This document shows positions 25,136 to 34,672 of a DNA stretch of 64,000 bases, one piece after another; within the stretch, counting starts at the first letter, position 1, and the number at the start of each line of letters is the position of its first letter. Source of the stretch: an uncultured Bacillota bacterium (GTDB lineage: Bacteria; Bacillota; Dehalobacteriia; UBA7702). Both the position numbers and the translations under genes were made by a program. The stretch is from assembly GCA_934702375.1 (NCBI GenBank), contig CAKUYE010000008.1, forward strand, positions 1 through 64,000, written 5' to 3'. Below the pieces are notes generated by a model that searched no databases, had not been told where the DNA came from, and was given only the letters and a program-made list of their open reading frames with translations.

Positions 25136-25804
25136 TCAAAGCCACAAGCGTTTTCGTTGAAGCTTCAAGGGGATCAAGTGGTCGATCTCGCCCTCCAATT
25201 TGGGATAAAGCTCATCCCAGACCGTAGTTGCAAGAAGGGGCAAGCCGGTTTCTTTTGCCACAGCCTCTGCATAGGCCAAAGAAGACAATACATCCTCCGG
25301 CTCCGTGGCAGCCCCCAGATTGGAATTATTGATGATTGCCGTAAAAGGAAGATGACCGGCAGCTTCAATTTCACCCATGATCTCTGCCGTCTCCTTTTCA
25401 TCACCGGTAAGAGGGCGATAGCAATTGATCACCAATATCATTTCATAGTCGTTTTCTGCCTTTAGCTGAGAGGAAAAACGACCTAAGGCATAGGCGCCCC
25501 GATCATCGCCGCCGATATCGACGACCATATGCTCATCGGTTTCATCGACGATGCGGTAAAGCTCCTGGGGCAAAGCCGGCAAATCTACATTGGAATTGGC
25601 AAAGGGAGAGCTGATCAGAGGGATCCCCGCCGCTTTCAGCTCATCCTCGCTGTCCTTTGTTCGATAATAGGGGTTGACAATATCCAAGTCCGCTACGGTA
25701 ACAGAGTAGCCGGCGGCTTTTTGGCGCATCGCCAGGTTTACCGCAATATTCGTTTTTCCGCTGCCGTAATGACCGGCAAGAAGAGTTACGCGTTTTGTTC
25801 TCAT
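25136..25804 (-). CDS. P-loop ATPase of the MinD/CobQ type, unknown role
   Basis: 222 residues. The deviant Walker A is GHYGSGKTN (residues 11-19), followed by VADLDIVNPYYRTKD and VVDIGGDDRGAYALGRF, which fit the SIMIBI class ATPases (MinD/Mrp/CobQ-like). It has no membrane segment or metal-binding tail. The start codon overlaps the stop of the synthetase fusion gene by ATGA, so the two are translationally coupled, and it precedes the vor genes. Similar ATPases are common beside ferredoxin oxidoreductases. A role in cluster delivery or enzyme assembly is a guess. Confidence 0.75.
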   Translation of the reverse strand: MRTKRVTLLAGHYGSGKTNIAVNLAMRQKAAGYSVTVADLDIVNPYYRTKDSEDELKAAGIPLISSPFANSNVDLPALPQELYRIVDETDEHMVVDIGGDDRGAYALGRFSSQLKAENDYEMILVINCYRPLTGDEKETAEIMGEIEAAGHLPFTAIINNSNLGAATEPEDVLSSLAYAEAVAKETGLPLLATTVWDELYPKLEGEIDHLIPLKLQRKRLWL

Positions 25805-28077
25805 AACTTATTTCTCTGGATTTTCCCGCTGCTGGTCTTGGGAAGCTCATCCCGGAAGACAACAATACGGGGGTATTTATAGGGAGCAGTATGTTCTTTT
25901 ACGTACTGCTGAATTTCATTCTTCAATTCTTCGGTAGCAACGGTACCCTTGGTAAGAACGATGGAGGCCTTTACGACCTGGCCGCGGACTTCGTCGGGAG
26001 CAGCGGAAACGCCGCATTCCAAAACGTAGGGCAGTTCCATGATGACGCTTTCAATTTCGAAAGGCCCAATGCGATAGCCCGAGGATTTGATGACATCGTC
26101 GATGCGACCAACATACCAATAATAGCCATCTTCATCTTTCCAGGCAACATCACCGGTGTGATACATGCCGTCATGCCAGGCAGCTTTGGTGCTTTCTTCA
26201 TTATGATAGTATTCTTTCAGTAAGCCGGGAGGTGTTCCATCGGCGGTACGAATCACGATTTCGCCATTTTCCCCAACCGGTACCGGTTTGCCATCGGGAT
26301 CCACAAGATCCACGTTGTACAGAGGGTTGGGTTTCCCCATAGAACCAAAACGCAGCTCGGCACCGCGCATATTCCCAATGATAAGCGTCGTTTCCGTCTG
26401 ACCAAAGCCTTCCATAATTTCCAAACCCGTGGCATTTTTGAATTGACGGAACACTTCCGGATTCAAGGCTTCCCCGGCGGTGGTCATATGTTCCACTGAG
26501 GAGAGATCGAACTTGGAAAGATCTTCCTTTACCATCATCCGCAACATCGTAGGAGGTGCACAGAAGGTGGTGATACGGTATTTCGCGAACATCGGCAAAA
26601 TATCATTGGCATCAAAACGGTCAAAGTCATAAACGAAAAGCGCACCTTCGCACATCCACTGACCATAAAGTTTACCCCAAGCAGCTTTGGCCCAACCGGT
26701 ATCGGAAATCGTAAGATGAAGCCCTTCCGGATTGACGCAATGCCAGTATTTTGCAGCAACAAACTGACCAAGAGCGTATTTGTAGCTGTGTGCAGCAATT
26801 TTAGGATAGCCTGTGGTACCACTGGTAAAGTACATCAGCATCAGGTCATCACCAACGGCACTGTTTTCATCTTTATAGCAACGGCCGCTAAAGAGAGGAT
26901 AGGAGGCATCGTAATTTTGCCAGCCTTCTCTTTCGCCGTTTACAATAATCTTTGTCTTAAGCTCCGGACAGTTCGCGGCAGCAATGTCAACTTCATTGGC
27001 AACATCTCCATCGGCGGTACAAAGGATCGCCGAGACCTCGGCAGCATGAATACGATATTCAATATCGTGATCCTTCAGTTGAGGCATTGCCGGGATCGCC
27101 ACGGCACCGATCTTATGAAGGCCAAGAATCGCAAACCAATACTGATAATTCCTTCTCAGGATCAGCATCACCTTGTCTCCCTTTTGAATTCCAAGGGAAC
27201 GGAAGTAGTTTGCAGACTGGGAAGAAGCTCGCTTCAATTCACCAAAAGTGATTCGTTTTTCTTCATGATCCCGAGAGATATGAAGCATTGCCAGTTTGTC
27301 CGGTTTTTCCCGTCCCAGACGGTCAATAATATCGAAGGCAAAATTGAAATTATCGGCACCCTTGAAAGAAACATCAAGAAGCTTCCCATTTTCATCAAGG
27401 GTGGGAACCACATAGTCACGCCACACACGGGGTTTGTGGTCGCGATGAATGGGCTTCGGAGCTTCTTTCGGCTGAAATTCCGGAATCGGCGCGCCGGTAG
27501 GATTCAAAACGATGGCATAAAACATGCAGTCCTCGCCATCCACAGCGATCATCCCATGGGGTGTACCGGAATCATAGTAAATGCTGTCACCGGCATGGAG
27601 GATTTCCGTGTGACTACCCACCTGAACCTTCAAATGCCCGGAAAGAATCAGGTCACATTCCTGACCTTCGTGGGTCGTAAGCTCAATCTCCTTCTTTTCT
27701 GCGCCGGGAGAATATTTTGCCTGTACCAGAAGAGGCTCTGCAATACGATTTTGGAAGGCAGAAGCCAAATTATAATAAACCATTTCATGGGCTTCTTCAA
27801 TACGCTGACCTTCACCGCTTCTGGTAACGGTGTAGCCCCGCAGTTTCGGACTGAAGCCTTCGATCAGATCCGTAACATCAACCTTGAAGGCTAGAGCACA
27901 ACGATAGATAAATGCAAAGTTCAGATCGGCTTTCCCATTTTCGCAATCAAGGTATTCATTTACGCTTACGTCCGTCCGCTTTGCCATTTCTTCCGGGCTG
28001 AAGCCGGAAATTTCACGCAGATCGCGAATACGGGCAGCCATCTCCTGGATTTTAATATCAATTCCCGATGTTGTCAT
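25801..28077 (-). CDS. HTH-cupin-acyl-CoA synthetase fusion protein, copy 1 (T-box-controlled)
   Basis: 758 residues in one uninterrupted frame. Residues about 15-74 form an XRE helix-turn-helix (IRDLREISGFSPEEMAKRTDVS). Residues about 110-190 form a cupin domain (TTHEGQECDLILSGHLKVQVG, then GDSIYYDSGTPHGM). From about 240 to the end is an AMP-forming acyl-CoA synthetase: YFTSGTTGYPK (416-426), GFGQTET (557-563), YHTGDVAWKDEDGYYWYVGRIDD (639-661) and the catalytic Lys752 in PKTSSGKIQR. The enzyme part should activate a carboxylic acid to acyl-CoA. Fusing a DNA-binding HTH-cupin module to a synthetase is unusual and suggests self-regulation or substrate sensing. It is the first gene behind the T-box leader and overlaps the ATPase gene by 4 bases. 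The acid is unknown; the context suggests a branched-chain acid. Confidence 0.9.
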   Translation of the reverse strand: MTTSGIDIKIQEMAARIRDLREISGFSPEEMAKRTDVSVNEYLDCENGKADLNFAFIYRCALAFKVDVTDLIEGFSPKLRGYTVTRSGEGQRIEEAHEMVYYNLASAFQNRIAEPLLVQAKYSPGAEKKEIELTTHEGQECDLILSGHLKVQVGSHTEILHAGDSIYYDSGTPHGMIAVDGEDCMFYAIVLNPTGAPIPEFQPKEAPKPIHRDHKPRVWRDYVVPTLDENGKLLDVSFKGADNFNFAFDIIDRLGREKPDKLAMLHISRDHEEKRITFGELKRASSQSANYFRSLGIQKGDKVMLILRRNYQYWFAILGLHKIGAVAIPAMPQLKDHDIEYRIHAAEVSAILCTADGDVANEVDIAAANCPELKTKIIVNGEREGWQNYDASYPLFSGRCYKDENSAVGDDLMLMYFTSGTTGYPKIAAHSYKYALGQFVAAKYWHCVNPEGLHLTISDTGWAKAAWGKLYGQWMCEGALFVYDFDRFDANDILPMFAKYRITTFCAPPTMLRMMVKEDLSKFDLSSVEHMTTAGEALNPEVFRQFKNATGLEIMEGFGQTETTLIIGNMRGAELRFGSMGKPNPLYNVDLVDPDGKPVPVGENGEIVIRTADGTPPGLLKEYYHNEESTKAAWHDGMYHTGDVAWKDEDGYYWYVGRIDDVIKSSGYRIGPFEIESVIMELPYVLECGVSAAPDEVRGQVVKASIVLTKGTVATEELKNEIQQYVKEHTAPYKYPRIVVFRDELPKTSSGKIQRNKL

Positions 28078-28107
28078 AAAATTTCTCTACTCCTTTATTC
28101 GGGGACG

Positions 28108-28404
28108 AAAAAACTCGTCCCAAAGATTTTAATTCCTTGAGACGAGTTTACTAATTCTTTAGTAACCCGCGGTACCACTCAAATTGTACGCGTGTATTCA
28201 CGTACCGCTCATCAGGCTCCATCAAGCCCTACGCACTCACGCGGCGTCACGGGCGGCTCTACTAACGCCATTGGCGCGTTCTGCACACCGGCTCAGGAGT
28301 GACAAATCATTGGAAAGCGTTGTTATCGGTTCACACCGACCACCGACTCTCTGAAACCCGTTTTTTCCGACTCTCTCCGTCAATGCCTTTTCGGTAATTC
28401 AATT
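28108..28404 (-). ncRNA. T-box riboswitch leader (tRNA-sensing)
   Basis: The minus strand has all the main T-box parts. Stem I contains AGAGAGTCGGTGG, typical of the distal part. The T-box TGGTACCGCGG lies within 28164-28180. The antiterminator is formed by GAGT/ACTC and TTACTAA/TTAGTAA. The terminator (28108-28150) pairs ACTCGTCTC with GGGACGAGT, followed by TTTTTT. A base helix GGAG (28375-28378) with CTCC (28296-28299) puts GTC (28301-28303), followed by A, in the specifier position, implying tRNA-Val; this reading by eye is less certain than the T-box call. Uncharged tRNA would allow transcription of the synthetase-vor operon. Confidence 0.9.
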
Positions 28405-28410
28405 TCAAAT

Positions 28411-28439
28411 AATATAGCACCGTTTCCTCCGTTTGTCAA
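28411..28439 (-). promoter_or_regulatory. Sigma-70-type promoter of the T-box operon
   Basis: Minus strand TTGACA, 17-base spacer, TATATT, placing the transcription start at about 28404, just before T-box Stem I. Confidence 0.85.
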
Positions 28440-28520
28440 GGAGAAATCTTGCAAAATGTATTATATTATTATCATATTTTTATTATCCAAATTTCGGGAC
28501 GATTTTTCACAAAAGATCAA

Positions 28521-30797
28521 TTAGAGCTGGTTTCTCTGGATCTTACCGCTGATAGACTTGGGAAGTTCATCACGGAATACAACGATTCTGGGATATTTGT
28601 AAGGAGCCGTATGCTTCTTGACATAATCCTGAATTTCTTTCTTCAGCTCTTCCGTAGGTTCGGTACCCTTGGTGAGTACGATAGAAGCCTTTACGACCTG
28701 ACCGCGGACTTCGTCGGGAGCAGGAGAAACACCACATTCCAAAACGTAGGGCAGTTCCATGATGACGCTTTCGATTTCGAAAGGCCCAATGCGATAGCCG
28801 GAGGATTTGATCACATCGTCGATACGACCGACATACCAATAGTAACCATCTTCATCCTTCCAGGCAACATCACCGGTATGATACATATCATCATGCCATA
28901 CAGCGGCAGTACGTTCCGGGTCATTGTAGTAGCCGCGGAACAGACCGCAGGGTGTACGGCGATCGGTACGAACCACAATTTCGCCATTTTCCCCAACGGG
29001 TACCGGGTTGCCATCGGGATCAACGATATCCACATCGTAAAGAGGATTGGGTTTCCCCATGGAACCGATACGGATTTCTTCTCCGCGAAGATTTGCAATG
29101 GCGAGGGTCATTTCCGTCTGACCAAAGCCTTCCATGATTTCCAACCCTGTTGCTTTTTTGAACTGGCGGAATACTTCCGGATTCAAAGCTTCCCCGGCGG
29201 TGGTCATATGCTTGATGGAAGTAAGGTCAAACCGGGAGAGGTCTTCCTTCACCATCATGCGCAGCATCGTAGGAGGCGCACAGAAGCTGGTGATATTATA
29301 CTGTTTGAACATGGGCAGAATGTCATTGGCATCGAAGCGGTCAAAGTCATAGACAAAGACGGCGCTTTCTGCCAGCCACTGACCATAGAGCTTGCCCCAA
29401 AGAGCTTTCCCCCAGCCGGTATCGGAAATGGTAAGATGAAGTCCATCCCGATGTACATCATGCCAGTATTTTGCAGTGACATAATGTCCCAAAGCATATT
29501 TGTAGCTGTGGCAGGCAATTTTGGGATAACCTGTGGTACCACTGGTAAAGAGCATGAACATAGGATCATCACCGCAGGGAGAGTCCGCCGTGCGAGGGAA
29601 TTTCCCGGAGAAGATCGAATATTCTTTATCAAAGTTGTGCCAACCGGCTCTTTCTCCGTTGGCGATCACTTTGGTGATATCCTGAGGGCAATGTTCGATG
29701 GCGGTTTCCGCTTCTAAGGCGGTGTCACCATCGGCGGTGCAGATCAAAGCAGAGATCCCGGCAGCATTGAGTCGATATTCGATATCATGGGCTTTCAGCT
29801 GATTCGTTGCAGGAATCGGAACGGCACCGATTTTATGCAACGCCAGCATCGTGAACCAGAATTGATAGTGGCGTTTTAAAATCACCATGACTCTGTCACC
29901 GCGTTTGATACCGAGAGAGGTAAAGTAATTGGCGGTGCGATTGGAAGCATGTTTCATATCTTTGAAACTGAAACGGCGTTCGTTGTGGTTTTTATCAATA
30001 TGGAGCATTGCCAGCTTTTGAGGATATTTATCTGCCAAAGCATCCACAACATCATAAGCAAAGTTGAATTGATCTTCGTTTTCAAAGTCAATGGATTTTA
30101 AGCGGCCTCTGTCATCCTCTTCACAGCGGATGAAGCTATCGACAATCCAGGGCTCCGATTGTTTGGCCGTTGCCATATGCTGGCTGACGGTTTGTTCTTC
30201 ATTTTCTTCGCCGGGGAGAATGATAGCAAGGAATACACAATCTTCTCCATCAATGGCAATCATGCCATGGGGCTGGTGAGAATGGTAGTAGATACTATCC
30301 CCGGGGCCTAAGATTTCAGTATGTTCCCCGACTTGAACTTTGAGATGACCGCTGACGATATAGTCGAATTCCTGGCCTTTATGGGTGGTGAGATGGATCG
30401 GACGATCCTGCTCCGTCTGTTTGTATTCATAACGAACCCAATAAGGCTCTGCAATTTTTTTACGGAAACGAGCCGCCAAGTTAACGATAGTGATACCGTC
30501 TTCATCAACGGTCGTCTGCCCTTTACCGCCCCGAGTCACAACGTAGGTATTCAGTTTTGCGCTGCGGCCTTCCAGGAGGTTGGTCAGCTCCAGATCAAAG
30601 GCTAAAGCGCATTTATGGATAAAGGTGAAGGGAAAATCCCGTTCCCCACTTTCATATGCAACATATTCTTCCGGTTTCGTATCGGTTTTTTGCGCCATTT
30701 CTTCAACGGTAAAGCCACTGATCTCACGCATTTCCCTGATACGTTCGGCGATTTCTGAGATTTTAAGATCCATCTGTTGATTTTGATTCGTATTCAC
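28521..30797 (-). CDS. HTH-cupin-acyl-CoA synthetase fusion protein, copy 2
   Basis: 758 residues, the same length and domain order as copy 1: XRE HTH (IREMREISGFTVEEMAQKTD), cupin (TTHKGQEFDYIVSGHLKVQVG, GDSIYYHSHQPHGM) and acyl-CoA synthetase (LFTSGTTGYPK, GFGQTEMT, GDVAWKDEDGYYWYVGRIDD, catalytic Lys in KSISGKIQR). The C-terminal 120 residues are nearly identical to copy 1 while the HTH and the middle region differ more, suggesting recent duplication with gene conversion or different substrate or DNA specificity. GTG at 30797 follows AAGGAG; an ATG eight codons in is the alternative. There is no T-box upstream, only a 7-bp hairpin at 30836-30863, so control differs from copy 1. Confidence 0.9.
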   Translation of the reverse strand: MNTNQNQQMDLKISEIAERIREMREISGFTVEEMAQKTDTKPEEYVAYESGERDFPFTFIHKCALAFDLELTNLLEGRSAKLNTYVVTRGGKGQTTVDEDGITIVNLAARFRKKIAEPYWVRYEYKQTEQDRPIHLTTHKGQEFDYIVSGHLKVQVGEHTEILGPGDSIYYHSHQPHGMIAIDGEDCVFLAIILPGEENEEQTVSQHMATAKQSEPWIVDSFIRCEEDDRGRLKSIDFENEDQFNFAYDVVDALADKYPQKLAMLHIDKNHNERRFSFKDMKHASNRTANYFTSLGIKRGDRVMVILKRHYQFWFTMLALHKIGAVPIPATNQLKAHDIEYRLNAAGISALICTADGDTALEAETAIEHCPQDITKVIANGERAGWHNFDKEYSIFSGKFPRTADSPCGDDPMFMLFTSGTTGYPKIACHSYKYALGHYVTAKYWHDVHRDGLHLTISDTGWGKALWGKLYGQWLAESAVFVYDFDRFDANDILPMFKQYNITSFCAPPTMLRMMVKEDLSRFDLTSIKHMTTAGEALNPEVFRQFKKATGLEIMEGFGQTEMTLAIANLRGEEIRIGSMGKPNPLYDVDIVDPDGNPVPVGENGEIVVRTDRRTPCGLFRGYYNDPERTAAVWHDDMYHTGDVAWKDEDGYYWYVGRIDDVIKSSGYRIGPFEIESVIMELPYVLECGVSPAPDEVRGQVVKASIVLTKGTEPTEELKKEIQDYVKKHTAPYKYPRIVVFRDELPKSISGKIQRNQL

Positions 30798-30953
30798 TTT
30801 AATTCATTCTCCTTTTTATTTGAAAACCAACGCAGAAAGTGCATTTGAGACCGGAAGCACTTTTCGGGAGAATCATACCGGACGAAGACGAAAGAAACCA
30901 CAGCAGGAAGAAAATAAACAGGTTTTTCAATCAAAGCAACCGCAGCAGCTTCC

Positions 30954-32363
30954 TTATTTGGCAGCTTCTGCTTCTTCCAGCAATTTCCTTGCCATATAGA
31001 CCCCCATAACAGAGGCCATCATCAACCCTCGGGTCCAACCGCTGGAGTCCCCGAGACAGTACAGATTCTTGACGTTGGTACGCAGATTCTCGTCCATACG
31101 GACCTTATTACTGTAGAACTTAAGTTCCGGTGAGTAAAGCAGCGTTTCGGTTCCGGCAAAGCCGGGTACAACATGATCGACAGCCTGGATAAAGTTGATG
31201 ATATTAATCATGGCACGATAGGGCATAGCCGCAGTGATATCACCGGCTACGGCATCGACCAGGGTAGGTTTCACATTGGATTGCATCAATTCCTTTTCCC
31301 AGGTACGTTTGCCATCGAGGATGTCGCCGTAACGCTGCACCATAATTCGTCCGTCTCCCAACATATTGGTAAGCTCACCAACCTTTTGCGCATAGGCAAT
31401 GGGCTGGTTAAAGGGAGAGGTAAAATTATGAGAGCATAGAATTGCTACGTTTGTATTATCGGATTTTAGTTTTTTATAGGAATGGCCATTGACCACGGCC
31501 AAATCATTGTCGTAATTTTCCTGGCTTACAAAACCGCCGGGGTTCTGGCAGAAGGTACGAACTTTGTTGCGGAACGGATTAGGATAGCCAATGAGCTTGG
31601 ATTCATAAAGAACTTCATTGACTTCTTCCATTACTTCATTACGTACTTCCACACGAACACCGATATCTACGGTACCGGGGCGATGTGCAATATCGTAGCG
31701 GGCACACATTTTTTCCAATTCATCAGCGCCGCGACGACCGGTAGCAATAACAACGGTTTCAGCTTTGATTTCTCGGCGGTCGCCTCCGTGGTTCTTTTCA
31801 ATCACCACGCCTTTGCAGCAGGCTTCCGCCAAAATAATGTCGGTATAATGGTATCCAAACAGAATCTCCACGCCATTGTTCAGGAGATGCTGCTCAATAT
31901 CATAATAAAGCTTTTGGGCATTTTCCGTACCCAAATGACGTATCGGGCAATCAACCAATTTCAAACCGGCCTGGATCGCGCGTTTGCGAATATCCTTCAC
32001 CTTTTGGCTGTTTTCAAGGCCTTCTACGTGTTCATCGGCACCAAATTCCAAATAGATGCCATCGGTATAGTCAATAAGCTCCTGGGCCTTGGCTTCGCCA
32101 ATCAAGGTCGGCAAATCGCCGCCGACTTCATAGCTCAGAGAGAGCTTACCGTCGGAAAAAGCACCGGCACCGGAGAAACCCGTAGTAATGGCGCAAGGGT
32201 CGCAATTTAAACAAACCTTTTTCTTTGCTTTGGGACAAACACGTTTTTCAACGGAAGCGCCTTTTTCCACGATCAATATTTTTTTGTCGCTGTTTTTTCT
32301 TAACAGCTCCAGTGCGGTAAAAATACCGGCGGGGCCGGCACCGACGATAACGATATCATACAT
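30954..32363 (-). CDS. FAD-dependent oxidoreductase (COG2509-like)
   Basis: 469 residues. The N-terminal dinucleotide-binding motif is VIVGAGPAGIFTALEL (5-20). CPKAKKKVCLNCDPCAITTGFSGAGAFSDGKLSLS (43-77), VVIATGRRGADEL and the C-terminal LYCLGDSSGWTRGLMMASVMG are typical of a widespread bacterial group of uncharacterised FAD dehydrogenases. The group's substrate is unknown. It has its own promoter (32432-32460) and a hairpin-forming leader (arms ACCGCAAT/ATTGCGGT at 32396-32422). Fusion copy 2 begins 156 bases downstream on the same strand, so read-through transcription is possible. Confidence 0.85.
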   Translation of the reverse strand: MYDIVIVGAGPAGIFTALELLRKNSDKKILIVEKGASVEKRVCPKAKKKVCLNCDPCAITTGFSGAGAFSDGKLSLSYEVGGDLPTLIGEAKAQELIDYTDGIYLEFGADEHVEGLENSQKVKDIRKRAIQAGLKLVDCPIRHLGTENAQKLYYDIEQHLLNNGVEILFGYHYTDIILAEACCKGVVIEKNHGGDRREIKAETVVIATGRRGADELEKMCARYDIAHRPGTVDIGVRVEVRNEVMEEVNEVLYESKLIGYPNPFRNKVRTFCQNPGGFVSQENYDNDLAVVNGHSYKKLKSDNTNVAILCSHNFTSPFNQPIAYAQKVGELTNMLGDGRIMVQRYGDILDGKRTWEKELMQSNVKPTLVDAVAGDITAAMPYRAMINIINFIQAVDHVVPGFAGTETLLYSPELKFYSNKVRMDENLRTNVKNLYCLGDSSGWTRGLMMASVMGVYMARKLLEEAEAAK

Positions 32364-32431
32364 AATACATGCTCCTTAAAAAGGATTTTGCAAAGACCGC
32401 AATCGCTTTTGCATCATTGCGGTGTTCTTTT

Positions 32432-32460
32432 ATCATAACGCAAATTGTGGCAAAATGCAA
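32432..32460 (-). promoter_or_regulatory. Sigma-70-type promoter of the FAD oxidoreductase
   Basis: Minus strand TTGCAT, 17-base spacer, TATGAT, about 69 bases before the ATG. Confidence 0.7.
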
Positions 32461-32603
32461 CCTCTCTCGCCGTTTTAGCATAATTTTACAAGAAATAACA
32501 GTTTTATGAAACAACAATAGAATGTATTCCGGTTTTTCCTTTATTGTTTACGAATTTATTCCCCAAAAGTTTATATGGTCATCACATATTTTTCACAAAA
32601 CTA

Positions 32604-32632
32604 TTGCAAACCCCCAGAAATTCCGTTATGAT
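32604..32632 (+). promoter_or_regulatory. Sigma-70-type promoter of the SLH protein gene
   Basis: TTGCAA, 17-base spacer, TATGAT, 38 bases before the ATG at 32671. The rest of the 32364-32670 gap shows only this and the divergent promoter. Confidence 0.75.
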
Positions 32633-32670
32633 GATACCAGATTCATTTTTTTCAAAACAAAGGAGAGCTT

Positions 32671-34656
32671 ATGAAAAAAACAACACGAACACTATTTCTC
32701 TTTTCCTTGTTTATCACAGTTTTCGTTTTTTCTGTGAATTGTTTAGGGGCAGAGCCGTATTTCAACGGCAGCGGTACCGAAGCCGATCCTTATTGCATTG
32801 CAAGCTACGAGGATCTTTGCAATTTTGCCAAGGCCATTGATGAAGACCCCGAAACCTATGCTTCGGCCTACTATCTGCAAACAGCACACATTCAGGCAAA
32901 CAAAGGAATCTTTGGTTTTGACGAAGAAACCACAACACCTCTTTGGAACGAAAAACCAATTTCGGATACAAATATGCCCATAAAGTGGGCGCATTCTTAC
33001 ACCACCAATTTTTCCGGTACCTATGATGGCAATTACTATGTGATAGAAGGCATTTACAACAATGTTTCCGAAAACGGCTATCCCGGAATCTTTAACGTCT
33101 GCACCAATGCAACCATTAAAAACCTTCACATTAAAAATTCTCTTTTCTGTGCAATTACTGCCGATCGTCAGTTGGATGAAGGCTTCAATGCTTCCATTTG
33201 CGGAGATATCTACAACTCCGTAATTGAAAATTGCGACAGCAACGCTTATGTAATCGGCGGAAGCTATACCGGCGGTATCTGTGGTGCCGCAGAAGACAGC
33301 ACTATCATCGATTGCTATTTTGAAGGAACTGCGATTTCTACCGAAAGTGCCGGCGGCATTTGCGGATTTCCCTCAGCAAGAACGTCCCGAGGGAGCAGCA
33401 GTGAAAAAGAAAAAATCATGACGATTGATCATTGCCAAAACGAAGGATACATTGTGGGCCGTTTTGCCGGCGGCATTTGCGGAAACTTCTTCGTACAGGA
33501 CATTGGCAATACCGGGAAAGGCAGCGGCATCCTTTCCAACTGCGTAAATTATGGCGCAGTTGCCTCCATTTCCAACGATTATCCCTCAGATTATGCCGTG
33601 GGAGGTATTAGCGGAACATTAGTTGAAAGCCCAATAACCGTTATCGATTGTTGCAACTATGGTGTCATCGGCGTTGAAAATGCCGCAGACCATACCGGCG
33701 GAATCATCGGAAAAGCAAACACGACTGATGAAAAAGCAACCAATATTTCCTATTGCTTTAATGCCGGAGAAATCAGTGGGAGAGAAAATATCGGCGGAAT
33801 CATCGGCAACACGGAAAAAAACAATGTTGCTTATTGCTATAATATCGGCAATGTCACAGGCACAAAAAATATCGGCAGCATCGGCGGAAACCTTCGTAAA
33901 AACACCGTAACAGATTGCTTCTATTTAAACGGAACCGGATCTGCTGTAGGAACAGAAAGCAGCAGCACCGTACAGGCACAATCCAAAACAAAGGCGGAAA
34001 TGCAAACAGAAGCCTTTGTCAATCTTTTAAATGCAAAAGAAGTCCATTATAAATTCGATGGTCTCAACGAAAATATGGGGTATCCGATGCTTTGCAGCCT
34101 TTCCATTCTGCCCTTTAAAGACGTCATCGATGAAAGCCAATACTACTTTGAGCCTGTTGTTTGGGCTTATTACAACGATATCACAAAGGGAACTTCTCCG
34201 GTGGAATTTACCCCCAACGGCAGCTGTACCCGAGGACAAGTCGTTACTTTCCTCTGGAGATTTTTCGGATGTCCCGACCCGGAAACCAAAAACAGCCCCT
34301 TCACGGATATTTCTTCAACGGATTACTTCTACAATGCAGTGCTTTGGGCTTATGAATGTGGTATTACCGTAGGCACCTCCGATACAACCTTCTCGCCAAA
34401 CAATACGGTAACGAGAGCGGAGTTTGTAACCTTCCTTTGGAGATGTGAAGATGAACCCGAAAGCTCTGCGACAAAACCCTTTAAAGACATTATTGCCGGT
34501 CAGTATTACGAAAAAGCGGTTGCCTGGGCAGCGGAAAACAGCATTACCGCAGGAATTTCTCCCTCGGAATTTGCACCAAACAACAGCTGCGCCAGAGGGC
34601 AGGTCGTTACCTTCCTTTTCCGTTATGAGGATTATCTGTCCAAAACACAGCAATAA
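32671..34656 (+). CDS. Secreted surface protein with GLUG-like repeats and three SLH domains
   Basis: 661 residues. A signal peptide (KKTTRTLFLFSLFITVFVFSVNCLGA) leads into a long repeat region (about 90-430) in which units of the form GGICG or GGIIG followed by NC or YCFN-x-G recur, as in GLUG-type beta-helices. Three S-layer homology domains follow at about 480-655: FKDVIDESQYYFEPVVWAYYNDITKG, FTDISSTDYFYNAVLWAYECGITVG and FKDIIAGQYYEKAVAWAAENSITAG, each with the ARGQVVTFL-type second half. The SLH part should bind secondary cell-wall polymer, holding the protein on the surface. AAAGGAG precedes the ATG. Single-gene unit with its own promoter and terminator. Confidence 0.92.
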   Translation: MKKTTRTLFLFSLFITVFVFSVNCLGAEPYFNGSGTEADPYCIASYEDLCNFAKAIDEDPETYASAYYLQTAHIQANKGIFGFDEETTTPLWNEKPISDTNMPIKWAHSYTTNFSGTYDGNYYVIEGIYNNVSENGYPGIFNVCTNATIKNLHIKNSLFCAITADRQLDEGFNASICGDIYNSVIENCDSNAYVIGGSYTGGICGAAEDSTIIDCYFEGTAISTESAGGICGFPSARTSRGSSSEKEKIMTIDHCQNEGYIVGRFAGGICGNFFVQDIGNTGKGSGILSNCVNYGAVASISNDYPSDYAVGGISGTLVESPITVIDCCNYGVIGVENAADHTGGIIGKANTTDEKATNISYCFNAGEISGRENIGGIIGNTEKNNVAYCYNIGNVTGTKNIGSIGGNLRKNTVTDCFYLNGTGSAVGTESSSTVQAQSKTKAEMQTEAFVNLLNAKEVHYKFDGLNENMGYPMLCSLSILPFKDVIDESQYYFEPVVWAYYNDITKGTSPVEFTPNGSCTRGQVVTFLWRFFGCPDPETKNSPFTDISSTDYFYNAVLWAYECGITVGTSDTTFSPNNTVTRAEFVTFLWRCEDEPESSATKPFKDIIAGQYYEKAVAWAAENSITAGISPSEFAPNNSCARGQVVTFLFRYEDYLSKTQQ

Positions 34657-34672
34657 CAACTCCGAGATCACA

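Noticed and set aside
26716..27894. 392-codon plus-strand frame opposite the first synthetase fusion
   Set aside because: Antisense of a well-supported gene; composition reflects its codon bias.
28449..29717. 422-codon plus-strand frame opposite the second synthetase fusion
   Set aside because: Antisense shadow with no independent support, and it starts inside the T-box promoter area.
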